Shown here one piece after another: positions 44,068 through 54,200 of a DNA stretch of 64,000 nucleotides (its first letter is position 1; each line of letters opens with the position of its first letter). The stretch is from Pseudomonas sp. B20(2017) (lineage in GTDB: Bacteria; Pseudomonadota; Gammaproteobacteria; Pseudomonadales; Pseudomonadaceae). The position numbers were made by a program, and so were the translations under genes. The stretch is taken from assembly GCF_002113125.1 (NCBI RefSeq), contig NZ_NEJP01000024.1:1-64000 (forward strand), in the 5' to 3' direction. The notes beneath the pieces were generated by a model. The model worked only from the letters and a program-made list of their open reading frames with translations, was not told where the DNA came from and did no database searches.

Positions 44068-47000
44068 ATGAACGACTTACTCGATGATGAGGTACTGGCA
44101 CTGCTGATGGCAGATGCCGGCGAACACTCCCAAGGCATTCCTGCCCGTGCCCGTCCGGCCCCGGCGCCGCTGTCTTTCGCTCAGCAGCGATTGTGGTTCG
44201 TGCAGCAACTGACCCCCGACAGTGCCGCCTACAACCTGCCGCGCGCGGTGCGCATCACAGGCGAGCTGCAACTCTCGCGTCTGGAAGCGGCGCTGAACAA
44301 GGTCATCGAGCGCCATGACATCTTGCGCAGCGCCATCGTCGAGATCGACGGCATCGCCATGCAGGTGCTCGACGAACAGGCCACGCTGACCCTGGGTCAT
44401 GAAGACTTGCGCGATCTGAACGCCGAGCAACGGGAACAACAGGTCACCCGCCGCATTCACAACGAAGCCGGCCGTCCATTCGATCTGGGCCAGGCCCCGT
44501 TGATGCGGGCGACGCTGTTGCAGGTCGCGGACGATGAACACGTGCTGCTGCTGAACATGCACCACATCGCGTCGGACGCCTGGTCCAATGCGATTCTGCT
44601 GCAGGATCTGGGACAGGCCTATGCACGCGCCGGCGCCGGCGACTTTTCACCGCTGCGCCGTCCGGGCATTCAATACGCTGACTACGCCACATGGCAGCGC
44701 GGCGAATACCTCGACAGTGCCGCTTGCCGCACCAGCGCCGAGTACTGGCAGAACTACCTCGGACAGGCCTTGCCGCCCCTCGACATGCCCGTGGACTTCC
44801 CCCGCAGCGAGCAGCACAGCCATCCGGCGGGCAAGCATGATTTCAGTCTGCCGGCGCCTCTGGCCCAGGCTCTCAACCGGTTCTGCCAGCAGCACGGCCT
44901 GACGCCGTTCGTGGTAGCGCTGGGTGCCTGGCAACTGCTGCTCGCGCGCTACAGCGGCCAGCACGATTTCACCGTGGGCGTGCCCAACGCCACGCGCAAT
45001 CGCAGCGAAACCCAGGAATTGGTGGGCTTCTTTGTCAGCACCCAGGTCTACCGCGTCCGCATCGACCCGCAAATGTCGACCAAGGATTTTCTCCAGCGCC
45101 TACGTCAGGAAACCCTGGCGGCGCTGGATCATGCCGACTACCCGCTGGAGCTGAGCTTCGACGACTTGCAGTTGCAAAGTAGCCAGCAGATCAATCCGCT
45201 GTTTCAAGTGCTGTTCAACTGGCGCACCGACGCCGCCAGCGCGGTGCCGCTGACGCTGGGCGATCTGGCGCTGGACTTCCTCGAAAGCGGCACCCGTCAG
45301 GCGAAATTCGACCTGTCGCTGGACGTCAGCTATTCGTTGCGCGGAATCGACGCCAACATCGAATACAGCAGCGATTTGTACACCCCGGAGACTATCGAGC
45401 GACTGGCCGGGCACTGGCAAAACCTGCTGCTGGCCCTCACCGAAGACTCGACCCGCGCCCTTGGCGAACTGCCGCTGCTGAGCAAGGACGAACAACGCAC
45501 GCAGCTTGAGCAATGGAACCCGCCAGCCGTGCCGTTACCCGCCGAAGGCGTGCACCAGTTGTTCGAACATCAGGCCGCGAACACACCGGACGCAATCGCG
45601 CTGATCTGCGACGACGTGCAACTGAGCTACGCCCGACTCAACTCGGCAGCCAACGCACTCGCACACATATTGATCGAGCGTGAAGTCGGCCCGGAAGTTC
45701 GGGTGGGCATCGCTGTGGAACGTTCGGCACAGATGATCATCAGCCTGCTGGCGGTGCTCAAGGCCGGCGGCGTGTATGTACCGCTCGACCCCGATTACCC
45801 GCAGGATCGCCTGACGTGGATGATCGAAGACAGCGGCTTGAGCGTCCTGCTGACCCAGCGCTCGCTGCTCGAACGCCTGCCTGCGGTGCCGGCGGTCAGC
45901 GTCCTGTGCGTCGATGAACTCGACCTGCTGGAGGCGCAGTCCATCGACAACCCGGCCTGCCGCACACAGAGCGATAACCTCGCCTACGTGATGTTCACCT
46001 CCGGCTCCACCGGTCGCCCAAAAGGCGTGGGCATCACGCAGGGTGCACTGACCCGCCATGCTCAGGTCGCCCTGGAATTTCTCGGCCTGACGCCACAGGA
46101 TCGCTCCCTGCAATTTGCCACCTTCAATTTCGACGCCTTTGTCGAACAGCTTTACCCGGCCCTGATCTGCGGCGCTTCGGTGGTATTGCGCGGACCGGAC
46201 ATCTGGGACAGCGAAACCTGGTATCGCCAGTTGCTCGACAAGCGATTCACCGTCAGCGACCTGACGACCACCTACTGGAACATGCTGGCCAAGGACTTTG
46301 CCGCCGCTGGCGAACGTGACTATGCCGATCTGCGGATGGTGATCGTCGGCGGTGAAGCCATGCCGCCGGAAGGTGTTGCGGCCTGGGGCCAGGCCGGTCT
46401 CGGCCATGTGCGCCTGCTCAACACCTACGGGCCGACGGAAACCACCGTCAGCTCGACCGTGCTTGATTGCAGCGACTACGTCACCGGGCGCACCGCCCTG
46501 CCGCGCAGCATGCCGATCGGGCGTCCGCTGGGCGGGCGCGCCATCTATCTGCTGGACGCCGGAGGTCAACCGGTGCCGGTGGGCGTCGTCGGCGAGCTGG
46601 TGATCAGTGGCGAACTGTTGGCCCGTGGCTACTTCAAACGCCCGGATCTGACGGCCGAACGGTTCATGCCCGATCCGTTCAGTCGCGAAGGTGGGCGCCT
46701 CTATCGCACCGGCGATCTGGCCCGACATCGCGCCGACGGCGTCATCGAGTACGTCGGCCGCCTCGACCATCAGGTGAAGATCCGTGGGTTCCGCATCGAA
46801 CTCGGAGAAATCGAATCGTGCCTGCTGCAATCCCCGGCCGTACGCGAAGCGCTGGTGATCGCGCGGGAAGGTTCCGCCGGCCTGCAACTGACCGGTTACG
46901 TCGTGGCCAGCGCCGGCGCCTTGAGCGACACCCAGCGCCTTGAACTGCGCGACACCCTCAAGGCCGAACTCAGAAGCCGTTTACCCGCGTACATGGTGCC

Positions 47001-48240
47001 CAGCCATCTGATGGTGCTGGACGCAATGCCCGTCAGCCCGAATGGCAAGCTGGATCGCAAAGCCCTGCCGTTGCCGGACACCAACCAGGCACAAGCCGCG
47101 TTCAAGGCGCCCGAAACGGCGCTGGAAAAAGCCCTCGCCGAACTCTGGCAAGAGTCGCTGAAGGTCGAGCGAGTGGGCCTCGACGACAACTTCTTCGAAC
47201 TGGGCGGGCATTCGATTCTGGCCATTCAGTTCATCGCCGCACTCAATGCACGGCTCGGCATCAAACTGGCGCTGCAACAGATGCTCGCTCACCCGACAAT
47301 CGAGGCGCTCGCGCGATTCATCGCCATGGAGCACCAGCAACAGGCGCAATGCGTGGTCGAACTCAGCACCGCCGGTTCGTCCGCCCCGCCGCTGTTCTGC
47401 CTGCACCCCAGCGGCGGCATCGTGTTCTGCTATCAGCCACTGGCCAAACGCCTGAGTCCCCATGCCCGCACTTACGGGGTCATGCACAAGGGGTTTGCCG
47501 ACAAGGATTCGAACGCCCAGACCTGGGCCGAAATGGTCGCTGAATACACCCAGCAAATCGTTGAAAGACAACCGGTCGGCCCGTACCGACTGATGGGCTG
47601 GTCGCTGGGCGGCGCGATTGCCATGGACGTGGCCGCCGAGCTGGAGCGCCAGGGCAAGGCCGTGACGTTCCTCGGTCTGGTCGACACCACGCTGCCGGAC
47701 AGCGCACTGCCGGCGGATGTGCCGCGCAAACCGCTGGAGGAAGACAACCCGGACCACTTCAGTGCACGCAACGAACTGTCGGTCGCCGTGGAAATGTTCA
47801 GCCTGATGTTCGCCCACCTGGAGGAGCCGGCGGCACGTTTCATCGCCGATCACCCGGAAGTCGACCTCAAGGGCTTCTACCACTGGGCCAGCCAGCAAGC
47901 GTCCACCCGCGAGGAAGACATGGTGGCGACCCTCGAAGCGATCCGTCAGGAAATCATGAACGCCCAGGCATTCTCCATCCATGATCGGCTGGTGAAATCC
48001 TTTGATGCTTTTGTGCTGCCGACCCTCAAGGTCGAGGCCAGTTGCTGGTGGTCGCTGTCCCACAAGACGCTGGAACAGGTGCTGCATTCGGAACAGGTCT
48101 TGCGCGAACACACGGTCAGCGGCCAAATACAGGGTTCGGTGCATTCTCCCCTGCCGCACCGCAGCATGATCTATGGCGAGTCCTTGCTGGAGTCCTTCGA
48201 AGCGGTGTTCCTTGCCTGCGAGGCCGCGCGGCGCGACTGA
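44068..48240 (+). CDS. Terminal pyoverdine NRPS module, C-A-T-TE
   Basis: 1390 residues. An LCL-type C domain (LSFAQQRLWFVQQL; HHIASDA near 164, so the usual final Gly is Ala) is followed by A at about 500-1000 (TSGSTGRPKG near 645; FDAFVEQLY near 690). T has DNFFELGGHSILA near 1042. TE has GWSLGGAIA near 1178. My reading of the A-pocket code is D-A-E-D-I-G-T-V-S-K. Its two acidic residues at pocket positions 239 and 278 imply a basic side chain, most like Lys codes I know; (hydroxy)Orn is the alternative. As the only TE in the window it should release the peptide. It follows pvdE by 133 bp with no iron-starvation box. Confidence 0.92.
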   Translation: MNDLLDDEVLALLMADAGEHSQGIPARARPAPAPLSFAQQRLWFVQQLTPDSAAYNLPRAVRITGELQLSRLEAALNKVIERHDILRSAIVEIDGIAMQVLDEQATLTLGHEDLRDLNAEQREQQVTRRIHNEAGRPFDLGQAPLMRATLLQVADDEHVLLLNMHHIASDAWSNAILLQDLGQAYARAGAGDFSPLRRPGIQYADYATWQRGEYLDSAACRTSAEYWQNYLGQALPPLDMPVDFPRSEQHSHPAGKHDFSLPAPLAQALNRFCQQHGLTPFVVALGAWQLLLARYSGQHDFTVGVPNATRNRSETQELVGFFVSTQVYRVRIDPQMSTKDFLQRLRQETLAALDHADYPLELSFDDLQLQSSQQINPLFQVLFNWRTDAASAVPLTLGDLALDFLESGTRQAKFDLSLDVSYSLRGIDANIEYSSDLYTPETIERLAGHWQNLLLALTEDSTRALGELPLLSKDEQRTQLEQWNPPAVPLPAEGVHQLFEHQAANTPDAIALICDDVQLSYARLNSAANALAHILIEREVGPEVRVGIAVERSAQMIISLLAVLKAGGVYVPLDPDYPQDRLTWMIEDSGLSVLLTQRSLLERLPAVPAVSVLCVDELDLLEAQSIDNPACRTQSDNLAYVMFTSGSTGRPKGVGITQGALTRHAQVALEFLGLTPQDRSLQFATFNFDAFVEQLYPALICGASVVLRGPDIWDSETWYRQLLDKRFTVSDLTTTYWNMLAKDFAAAGERDYADLRMVIVGGEAMPPEGVAAWGQAGLGHVRLLNTYGPTETTVSSTVLDCSDYVTGRTALPRSMPIGRPLGGRAIYLLDAGGQPVPVGVVGELVISGELLARGYFKRPDLTAERFMPDPFSREGGRLYRTGDLARHRADGVIEYVGRLDHQVKIRGFRIELGEIESCLLQSPAVREALVIAREGSAGLQLTGYVVASAGALSDTQRLELRDTLKAELRSRLPAYMVPSHLMVLDAMPVSPNGKLDRKALPLPDTNQAQAAFKAPETALEKALAELWQESLKVERVGLDDNFFELGGHSILAIQFIAALNARLGIKLALQQMLAHPTIEALARFIAMEHQQQAQCVVELSTAGSSAPPLFCLHPSGGIVFCYQPLAKRLSPHARTYGVMHKGFADKDSNAQTWAEMVAEYTQQIVERQPVGPYRLMGWSLGGAIAMDVAAELERQGKAVTFLGLVDTTLPDSALPADVPRKPLEEDNPDHFSARNELSVAVEMFSLMFAHLEEPAARFIADHPEVDLKGFYHWASQQASTREEDMVATLEAIRQEIMNAQAFSIHDRLVKSFDAFVLPTLKVEASCWWSLSHKTLEQVLHSEQVLREHTVSGQIQGSVHSPLPHRSMIYGESLLESFEAVFLACEAARRD

Positions 48241-48257
48241 TTATCCAGAGCCGTAAA

Positions 48258-48292
48258 CAAAAACGCAGAAGCCGTGGCTTCTGCGTTTTTTT
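48258..48292. terminator. Terminator between convergent NRPS and fpvA
   Basis: AAAACGCAGAAGCC and GGCTTCTGCGTTTT form a perfect 14-bp stem with a two-base loop, followed by T residues. It lies 18 bp past the NRPS stop. The remaining stretch to the fpvA stop (48403) holds a possible second GCCGGT/ACCGGC hairpin near 48352-48380 and no gene. Confidence 0.9.
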
Positions 48293-48402
48293 ATGTCCGC
48301 TGCCCGGTGCGCGCCGGTTCGCGCAATGTCTTTGTCGCAGCCAATAAAAAACCGGCCTGCGCACAAGGCTCAGGCCGGTTCGGTCCAGCAGTTGTCAGTG
48401 CA

Positions 48403-50883
48403 TCAGAACTGCGGGGTGTACTTCACGGTGAACATCAGGTTGCGAGGGTCACCGAAGTTGTTGTTGCCATCGAGCTGGTTGTAGCCGGCCGAGATGTACT
48501 TCTTGTCGAACAGGTTGTTGGCGTTCACCGCCAGACCGATTTCCGGCGTCAGCTGGTAGCCGACACGGGCGTTCCACACGGTATAGCCCGCCACGTCGTA
48601 GGTGCCTTCGTAACCCAGCGTGTGGCTCTGGGTGGTGAAGCCCAGGCCGGTGCTGACACGGCTCCAGTCGCCAGGCAACTGGTAGTTGGCCCACATGCGC
48701 AGCATGTGTTTAGGCGTCCAGGTGCTGAACACACGACCTTCGTTGGTCGGATCTTCCAGGTACTTGGTGGTGTTGTAGGTATAGCCCGCGAACAACTGCA
48801 GGTTCTCCACGACTTCGCCGCTGATTTCCGCGTCGATACCCTGGCTGCGAACCTTGCCCGAGGCCTTCGAGCAGTACCAGCCATCACACTCCATGCCACC
48901 GGCGATGTCGTTGACGGCACGGTTTTCCTGGTCGTAGCGGAAGACGGCCAGGGAGGTGTTGACCCGCCCGTCCATCAGCTCGCCCTTGAGGCCGATTTCG
49001 TAGTTGCTGCCGATCACTGGCTTGAGCACGGTGCCGCCGGAATCGCGGTTGGTCTGCGGCTGGAACACATCGGTGTAGCTCGCATACACCGCCCACTCGC
49101 GGCTCAGGTCATAAACGATACCGGCGTAAGGCGTGACTTCCCCGGTTTCGTTCGAGGTGCTTGGATCGTTGGGGGTAATGCCGCTGCTCGTCTGGGTTTT
49201 CGATTTGTAGCTGTAGTCGTACCAGCTGACACGGGAACCGAGCACCAGCGTCAGGTCGTCGACCGGCTTGACTCGCCAGGTGCCGTACAGACCTTTCTGG
49301 CGAATGTCGTACTTGCTCAGCGTGCCGCGACCACCTGTGGCGCTGATCAGGCTTTCGTAGCTGATGTCCGGACGGTTGTGATTGAGGTCGAAGATCGAGT
49401 CGCTGCTGTTGTTGAACGTACGGGCGAGCTGGTCGTCGGTTTCGATCTGGGAAAAGTTGCCCCCCAGCATGACTTCCTGCTGCATCGAGAAGGCTTCGAA
49501 CTTGCCGTTCAGGTTCATGTCCAGGCCGACCTTGGTGGAGTCAAAATCGGTCACGAAGTCGGCGTACTGCACGCCGGTGCCATCCGCCTCGAGGCCGTCA
49601 CCGGCGCTTTGTACGCGCTGGTTTTTCGCCTTGTTGCTTTCGGTCATCTGCACCGCGCCGACCTTGAACGCCCAGTCGTCGTTGAAGCGGTGTTCAAGAT
49701 CCGCATACACCGTGGTGACGTCGATGTCCGAGCTGTTCCAGCTCGAGCCGGTGTAGGTGGAACGCTTGATATCCGGCATCTTGCCGTCGGCGTAGCGTGG
49801 CAGGCCGCGAATGGTCGGACGCGAATCGCCATCGGAACGGCTGACTGCCAGGCCCAGGGTGGTGTCATCGCGCAGGTCGATGTCCAGTGCGCCATACAGC
49901 GAGAGGGTGCGGCTCCACTCGTAATCGATGAAGGAGTTGCTCTGGTCCTGGTCGGCGACGACTCGGCCGCGAATCGTGCCGGCCTGGTTCAGCGGGCCGC
50001 CTGCGTCCACTTGCATGCCGTAGTGGTCCCAGGAGCCGGCCTTGCCGGTCACGGTGACGGTCGGCGCGTTCTGGCCACGCTTGCGCACCAGGTTGATCGC
50101 GCCACCCGGGCTGCCGGTGCCTTGCAGCAGGCCGGAGGCACCGCGCAGGATTTCCAGGCGATCGAAGAAGATCAGGTCCTGAGTCGCCCAGTTGCCCAGC
50201 GAGTAGGTGTTACGCGGGATCGGCACACCGTCGTATTGCCAGTCGTCGATCTGGAAACCGCGCGAAGACACGATCAGGCCCTTGCCGACGCCTTGCAGGC
50301 CTACCACACCGGTGGTCTGGTTGAGCGCGTCCTTGAGGTCGACCAGATCCTGATCGTCCATTTGTTTGCGGGTCATCACCGTGACCGACTGCGGAATCTC
50401 CTTCAGGGTGTGGGTGCCCTTGCCGATGGTCACGGCGTTGGAGGTGTACGAGTTGCTGCCTTCGGTGGTCGCATTCGCATGCTGCGCGCTGATGGTGGTC
50501 GCGCCCAGTTCCAGGCCTTCGGTGGCCGTGCCGCGCACCAGCATCAAGGTATTGCCTTCGAAGCTGTAGCGCACGCCGGTGCCCTTGAGCAATTCGGTGA
50601 TGGCCGCCTGTGGGCTCATCTTGCCGCTGACACGGGTGCTTTTCAGACCGGCCATGTCATCGGCGTTGTAGATCACTTGCTGGTTGGTCTGCTGACCGAA
50701 CGCCTGCAGAGCTTGTGGCAGCGATTGCGCAGGAATGTTGATGGTGAAATCTTCAGCCATCACCTGCGAGCTGAGCGGCAACACGCAAACCAGTCCCAGC
50801 CCGGTCAGCACTCGGCGCGAACGCAGGCTGCGGGACATGACGAGTGCCTTGAACAGAGGTTTCAACTCATGAATTGCTGACAT
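48403..50883 (-). CDS. fpvA: Ferripyoverdine TonB-dependent receptor with signalling domain
   Basis: 826 residues from ATG at 50883. The signal sequence ends near SSQVMAED. An STN signalling domain (about 45-120, FTINIPAQSLPQALQAFG) precedes a TonB box region and the plug (IPQSVTVMTRKQMDDQD, then GLLQGTGSPGGAINLVRKR). The 22-strand barrel ends in the aromatic FTVKYTPQF. It imports ferripyoverdine and should signal through an FpvR-type anti-sigma to FpvI. No exact iron-starvation box precedes it. It matches FpvA by order in the locus; ligand variant cannot be told from sequence alone. Confidence 0.94.
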   Translation of the reverse strand: MSAIHELKPLFKALVMSRSLRSRRVLTGLGLVCVLPLSSQVMAEDFTINIPAQSLPQALQAFGQQTNQQVIYNADDMAGLKSTRVSGKMSPQAAITELLKGTGVRYSFEGNTLMLVRGTATEGLELGATTISAQHANATTEGSNSYTSNAVTIGKGTHTLKEIPQSVTVMTRKQMDDQDLVDLKDALNQTTGVVGLQGVGKGLIVSSRGFQIDDWQYDGVPIPRNTYSLGNWATQDLIFFDRLEILRGASGLLQGTGSPGGAINLVRKRGQNAPTVTVTGKAGSWDHYGMQVDAGGPLNQAGTIRGRVVADQDQSNSFIDYEWSRTLSLYGALDIDLRDDTTLGLAVSRSDGDSRPTIRGLPRYADGKMPDIKRSTYTGSSWNSSDIDVTTVYADLEHRFNDDWAFKVGAVQMTESNKAKNQRVQSAGDGLEADGTGVQYADFVTDFDSTKVGLDMNLNGKFEAFSMQQEVMLGGNFSQIETDDQLARTFNNSSDSIFDLNHNRPDISYESLISATGGRGTLSKYDIRQKGLYGTWRVKPVDDLTLVLGSRVSWYDYSYKSKTQTSSGITPNDPSTSNETGEVTPYAGIVYDLSREWAVYASYTDVFQPQTNRDSGGTVLKPVIGSNYEIGLKGELMDGRVNTSLAVFRYDQENRAVNDIAGGMECDGWYCSKASGKVRSQGIDAEISGEVVENLQLFAGYTYNTTKYLEDPTNEGRVFSTWTPKHMLRMWANYQLPGDWSRVSTGLGFTTQSHTLGYEGTYDVAGYTVWNARVGYQLTPEIGLAVNANNLFDKKYISAGYNQLDGNNNFGDPRNLMFTVKYTPQF

Positions 50884-51145
50884 CGTGCTCTCTATTATTG
50901 GTCGAAGTGGATAGTCCGATGGGCCGACGGGCCCACCGCTGCCTGCACAGTTGAACCGCTTGCTGTCGACGGCCTCGAAGCCGTGTTTCAGTGCGCGGCC
51001 GACCGGCCCCTCCCCGGGCGCGGTCCACTGGCGGGACAACGGAAAATTCTTTTTTGCCAAACAAACCTGGTGCCTTTGGCTACCCTGCCCCAACCCGATT
51101 TGCTCACATACCTAAGTAAGACGTGGCACCTCCGAAAAACCGGAA

Positions 51146-51160
51146 TGAGTTTATTTATCA
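51146..51160. promoter_or_regulatory. Weak Fur-box candidate upstream of fpvA
   Basis: TGAGTTTATTTATCA matches the 7-1-7 Fur consensus at 10 of 14 positions, with the right half nearly perfect. It is about 265 bp upstream of fpvA, which is far but possible given the long leader. Confidence 0.4.
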
Positions 51161-51174
51161 TTAACGCAAAAGAT

Positions 51175-51211
51175 TAAAAAAAAGGCCGACGCTTCAGGCG
51201 CCGGCCTTTTT
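51175..51211 (-). terminator. Terminator of the minus-strand NRPS operon
   Basis: GGCCGACGC / GCGCCGGCC arms with one mismatch close on TTCAG-like loop bases, with long A and T flanks. On the minus strand it is followed by eight T residues, 14 bp past the NRPS stop. Confidence 0.85.
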
Positions 51212-51224
51212 GTTACCTGTTACG

Positions 51225-54200
51225 TCAACCGTTCTGAGCCGCCTTAGCGGCCTGCAACTGGCGCGCCTGCTCAGCCAGCCGCGCCTTGTCTTCCGGGCTC
51301 ATGGCATCCATGCGCAAGCGCACCTGGGCGAGTTTCTCCAGTTGCCCGGGGCTGCTTTCCACCGCCCGCAAGGCGAGCGCCAGTGACGCCACGGTCGGAT
51401 GATCGAACACCAGACCCGGATGAACATCGCACTGCAACAGCTTGCGAATCCCCGCCACCAGTTTGATCACCAGCAACGAATGGCCGCCGGCTGCAAAAAA
51501 GTCGCGATCGATTCCCAGCCGTTCAAGCCCGAGCAATTGCCCCATGCGCGCAGCAAGCAATTGTTCCAGCGCATCACGCGGCGCCTGACCCTCATCATCC
51601 GCCGCACTCGCGGCCAACTGCTGCAAGGCCTTGCGATCGATCTTGCCGTTGGCCAGTCGCGGGAAGCGTTCGAGCAGTTGCAGATGTTGCGGCACCATCA
51701 CGCCCGGCAGGCGCGCCGCCAGTTCATTGCGCAGCGTCTGCGGCAGATCGCTCGTGACACCCTGCGCCACGGCAAAGGCCAGCAGCCCTTGCTCGGCAGA
51801 AGCCGCCGGCAATACCAGGGCTTCGCTCACCTGCGGCAGACGCAGCAGTTCAGCTTCGATCTCCGCCAGCTCGATGCGGAACCCGCGCACCTTGACCTGC
51901 TGATCGCGACGACCGTGCAACTGGATCGACAGATCCGGGCGATAGCGCGCCAGGTCACCGGTGCGATACAGGCGCTGCGCCGGATCGAACGGACTCTGAA
52001 TGAAAGTCTGTGCATCGGCCGGAGCATTGAGATAACCCCGGCACAACTGCGCACCGCCCAGATACAGCTCACCGATGACACCCACCGGGGCCAGCCGCAA
52101 GTCGGCGTCCAGCACGTAAACCTGATTGTTACCCAGCACCTGACTCAGCGCCGCGCAGTCCGCAATGTCACCGGACAAGGACAGCGGATGAACCAGCACG
52201 CCCACCGTGGATTCGGTCGGGCCATAGTGGTTGAACACCCGGCAGTCACTGCGCAGACGAGCAATGCGCTCGATCAGCGGCGCGGCAATCGGTTCGCCAC
52301 CCAGAATCAGCGTGCCCGGCACCGTCGCCCGCTCACCGTCAAGCAACGCTGCCAGATGCGAAGGTACGATTTTCAGGCAGTCGATCTGCTGTTGTTGCAG
52401 GTAGTCGGCAAACAAGGCGCCATCCTGCATCTGCTCATCACTGGCAACATGCAGCGTCGCACCGTTGAACAGGGCACCGAACAACGCGGTGTTGCCCAGG
52501 TCCGCCGCCACCGTGGAGCTGAAACCGACGTGACGGCACGACGCCAGACCCAGCGCTTCACTGGCCTGCGCCGTGTAGTTGAGCAGTTGCCGGTGTTCGA
52601 TCACTACACCTTTGGGCACGCCGGTCGAGCCGGAGGTGAACAGCACATAAGCGATGTCGTTACCACGGGTTTCCAGCGCCGACAGCGGCGCATCTGCCGC
52701 CCCGGACACTTCGGCCAACGTGCTCGCCTTCAGCGGTTGACCTTCCCAGCCGCCCGGATGCGCGGCATCGGTGAGCAACAAGGCAGCGCCCGCCTGTTCC
52801 AGCATCAACGCCTGTCGGGCCTGCGGCCATTGCACATCGAGCGGCAGATACGCCGCGCCGATGCGCCACGCCGCGAGCATCGCAATCACCAGATCCGCCG
52901 AACGCGGCAGCGCCAACGCGACAATGGCGTCACGCCCCAGGCCTTGCGCAATCAAACCTTTCGCCAGTTGCTCGACCTGCGCCTGCAACTGGCTGTAACT
53001 CAGCTGTTGCTGGTTGTCGGTCAAGGCGATGGCCTCCGGAGTCCGGCTCGCAAAATCGGCGATGCGTTGTGGCAGATAACGGTTGTCGGCCAGCGCCTGC
53101 ATCGGGGGATTGATCGCCAGCAGTCGCCGGGTTTCGGCGGCGCCCAACAGGTTGAGCTGCGCCAGCTCGGCTTGCGGTTGAGCGACGATGGACGCGAGCA
53201 GCACACCGAACTGTTCCAGCACGGTACGTGCCACTGCCGTCGGATAACGGTCGCCGGCAAAGTTCAAGCGCAACGCTTCCAGACCGTCAGCGTCGTTCAG
53301 TTCGACCTGCAGCGACCACTCGAAAGCATCTCGTTGAACGAGCGCAACAGGATCCGGCGTCCAGCGCAGGCCATCGACCGTTTCCGTCCTGATCGTGCGA
53401 CCGAGGGCAAAACCATAAGCCGGACGCGCCGCTTCGGCAGCCAGCTCCGGTGCCCAGTATTCCTGCCACGTGCGTTGTTCTTCCAGCGTGGCGTTCAGCT
53501 CGACCAGCCACTGGCTGAACGTTGTTGTACCCGGCAGCGTCACTTGCAACGGCAGGGTCCGCTCGAACACCCCGGTGGCGCGGGCAAAATAGTCATAGTC
53601 GGCACGGCTGTCATGACGCACGCCGACCAACATCTGATCACGCCCGCTCAAGCGTGCGAGCAACACCCACCACGCACCTTGCAGCAGTGTGGCGAGAGGT
53701 TGTTCAAGGGTCTCGGCCAGGCGCTGCAAGCCGTCACGCAGCGCGGGTTCCAGCGTCAACGATTGCCGTGCGTCAGCCGCCGAAGCACCGCCGCTGATCC
53801 GCGAAGCCAGCCATGGCGTGGCCGTGTCAGCCTGCACGCCGTGCAGGTGGTTCTGCCAATAAGAGCGCGCGGTGGCCGCGTCTTCATCGAGCACCACTTC
53901 GCTGCGCCATTCCAGGTACTGAGCGAATTCACCCGCCTCGTCCTCTTCCGTCGCCGGCGCCTGACCACAGGCCTGCTGCAGGTGTTGGCGGATCAGGTTG
54001 AGCGTCGGTTCATCGGCACTGTGCCGGGCGACACCCAGCACCAGTTGCCATTGCTGTGGCGCCAGGCGGTACAGCACGGCCTGGGTGTTCTGCGATTCAC
54101 CGATCACGAATGCCCGGGCCGCCCATTCCTCGATCTTCGCCCGGACCTCATCCGCCGACTGCTCACCGCTCTGCACCGTCAGAGGAAAGCGTTCGGCCCC

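Larger units (their letters stand above)
50884..51224. other. fpvA upstream region
   Basis: 341 bp without a gene. It contains the terminator of the minus-strand NRPS operon (51175-51211) and a Fur-like site (51146-51160). A TAAAT word (minus strand, 51153-51157) is followed after 16 nt by TTC, not CGT. The leader close to fpvA is unusually GC-rich (about 50925-51040). Confidence 0.5.

Noticed and set aside
48274-50880. 868-residue ORF antisense to fpvA
   Set aside because: Long antisense frames are common in GC-rich genes. The fpvA strand has full TonB-receptor motifs; this one has none.
51153-51157. TAAAT before fpvA as an iron-starvation box
   Set aside because: No CGT at 16 or 17 nt; the position reads TTC.
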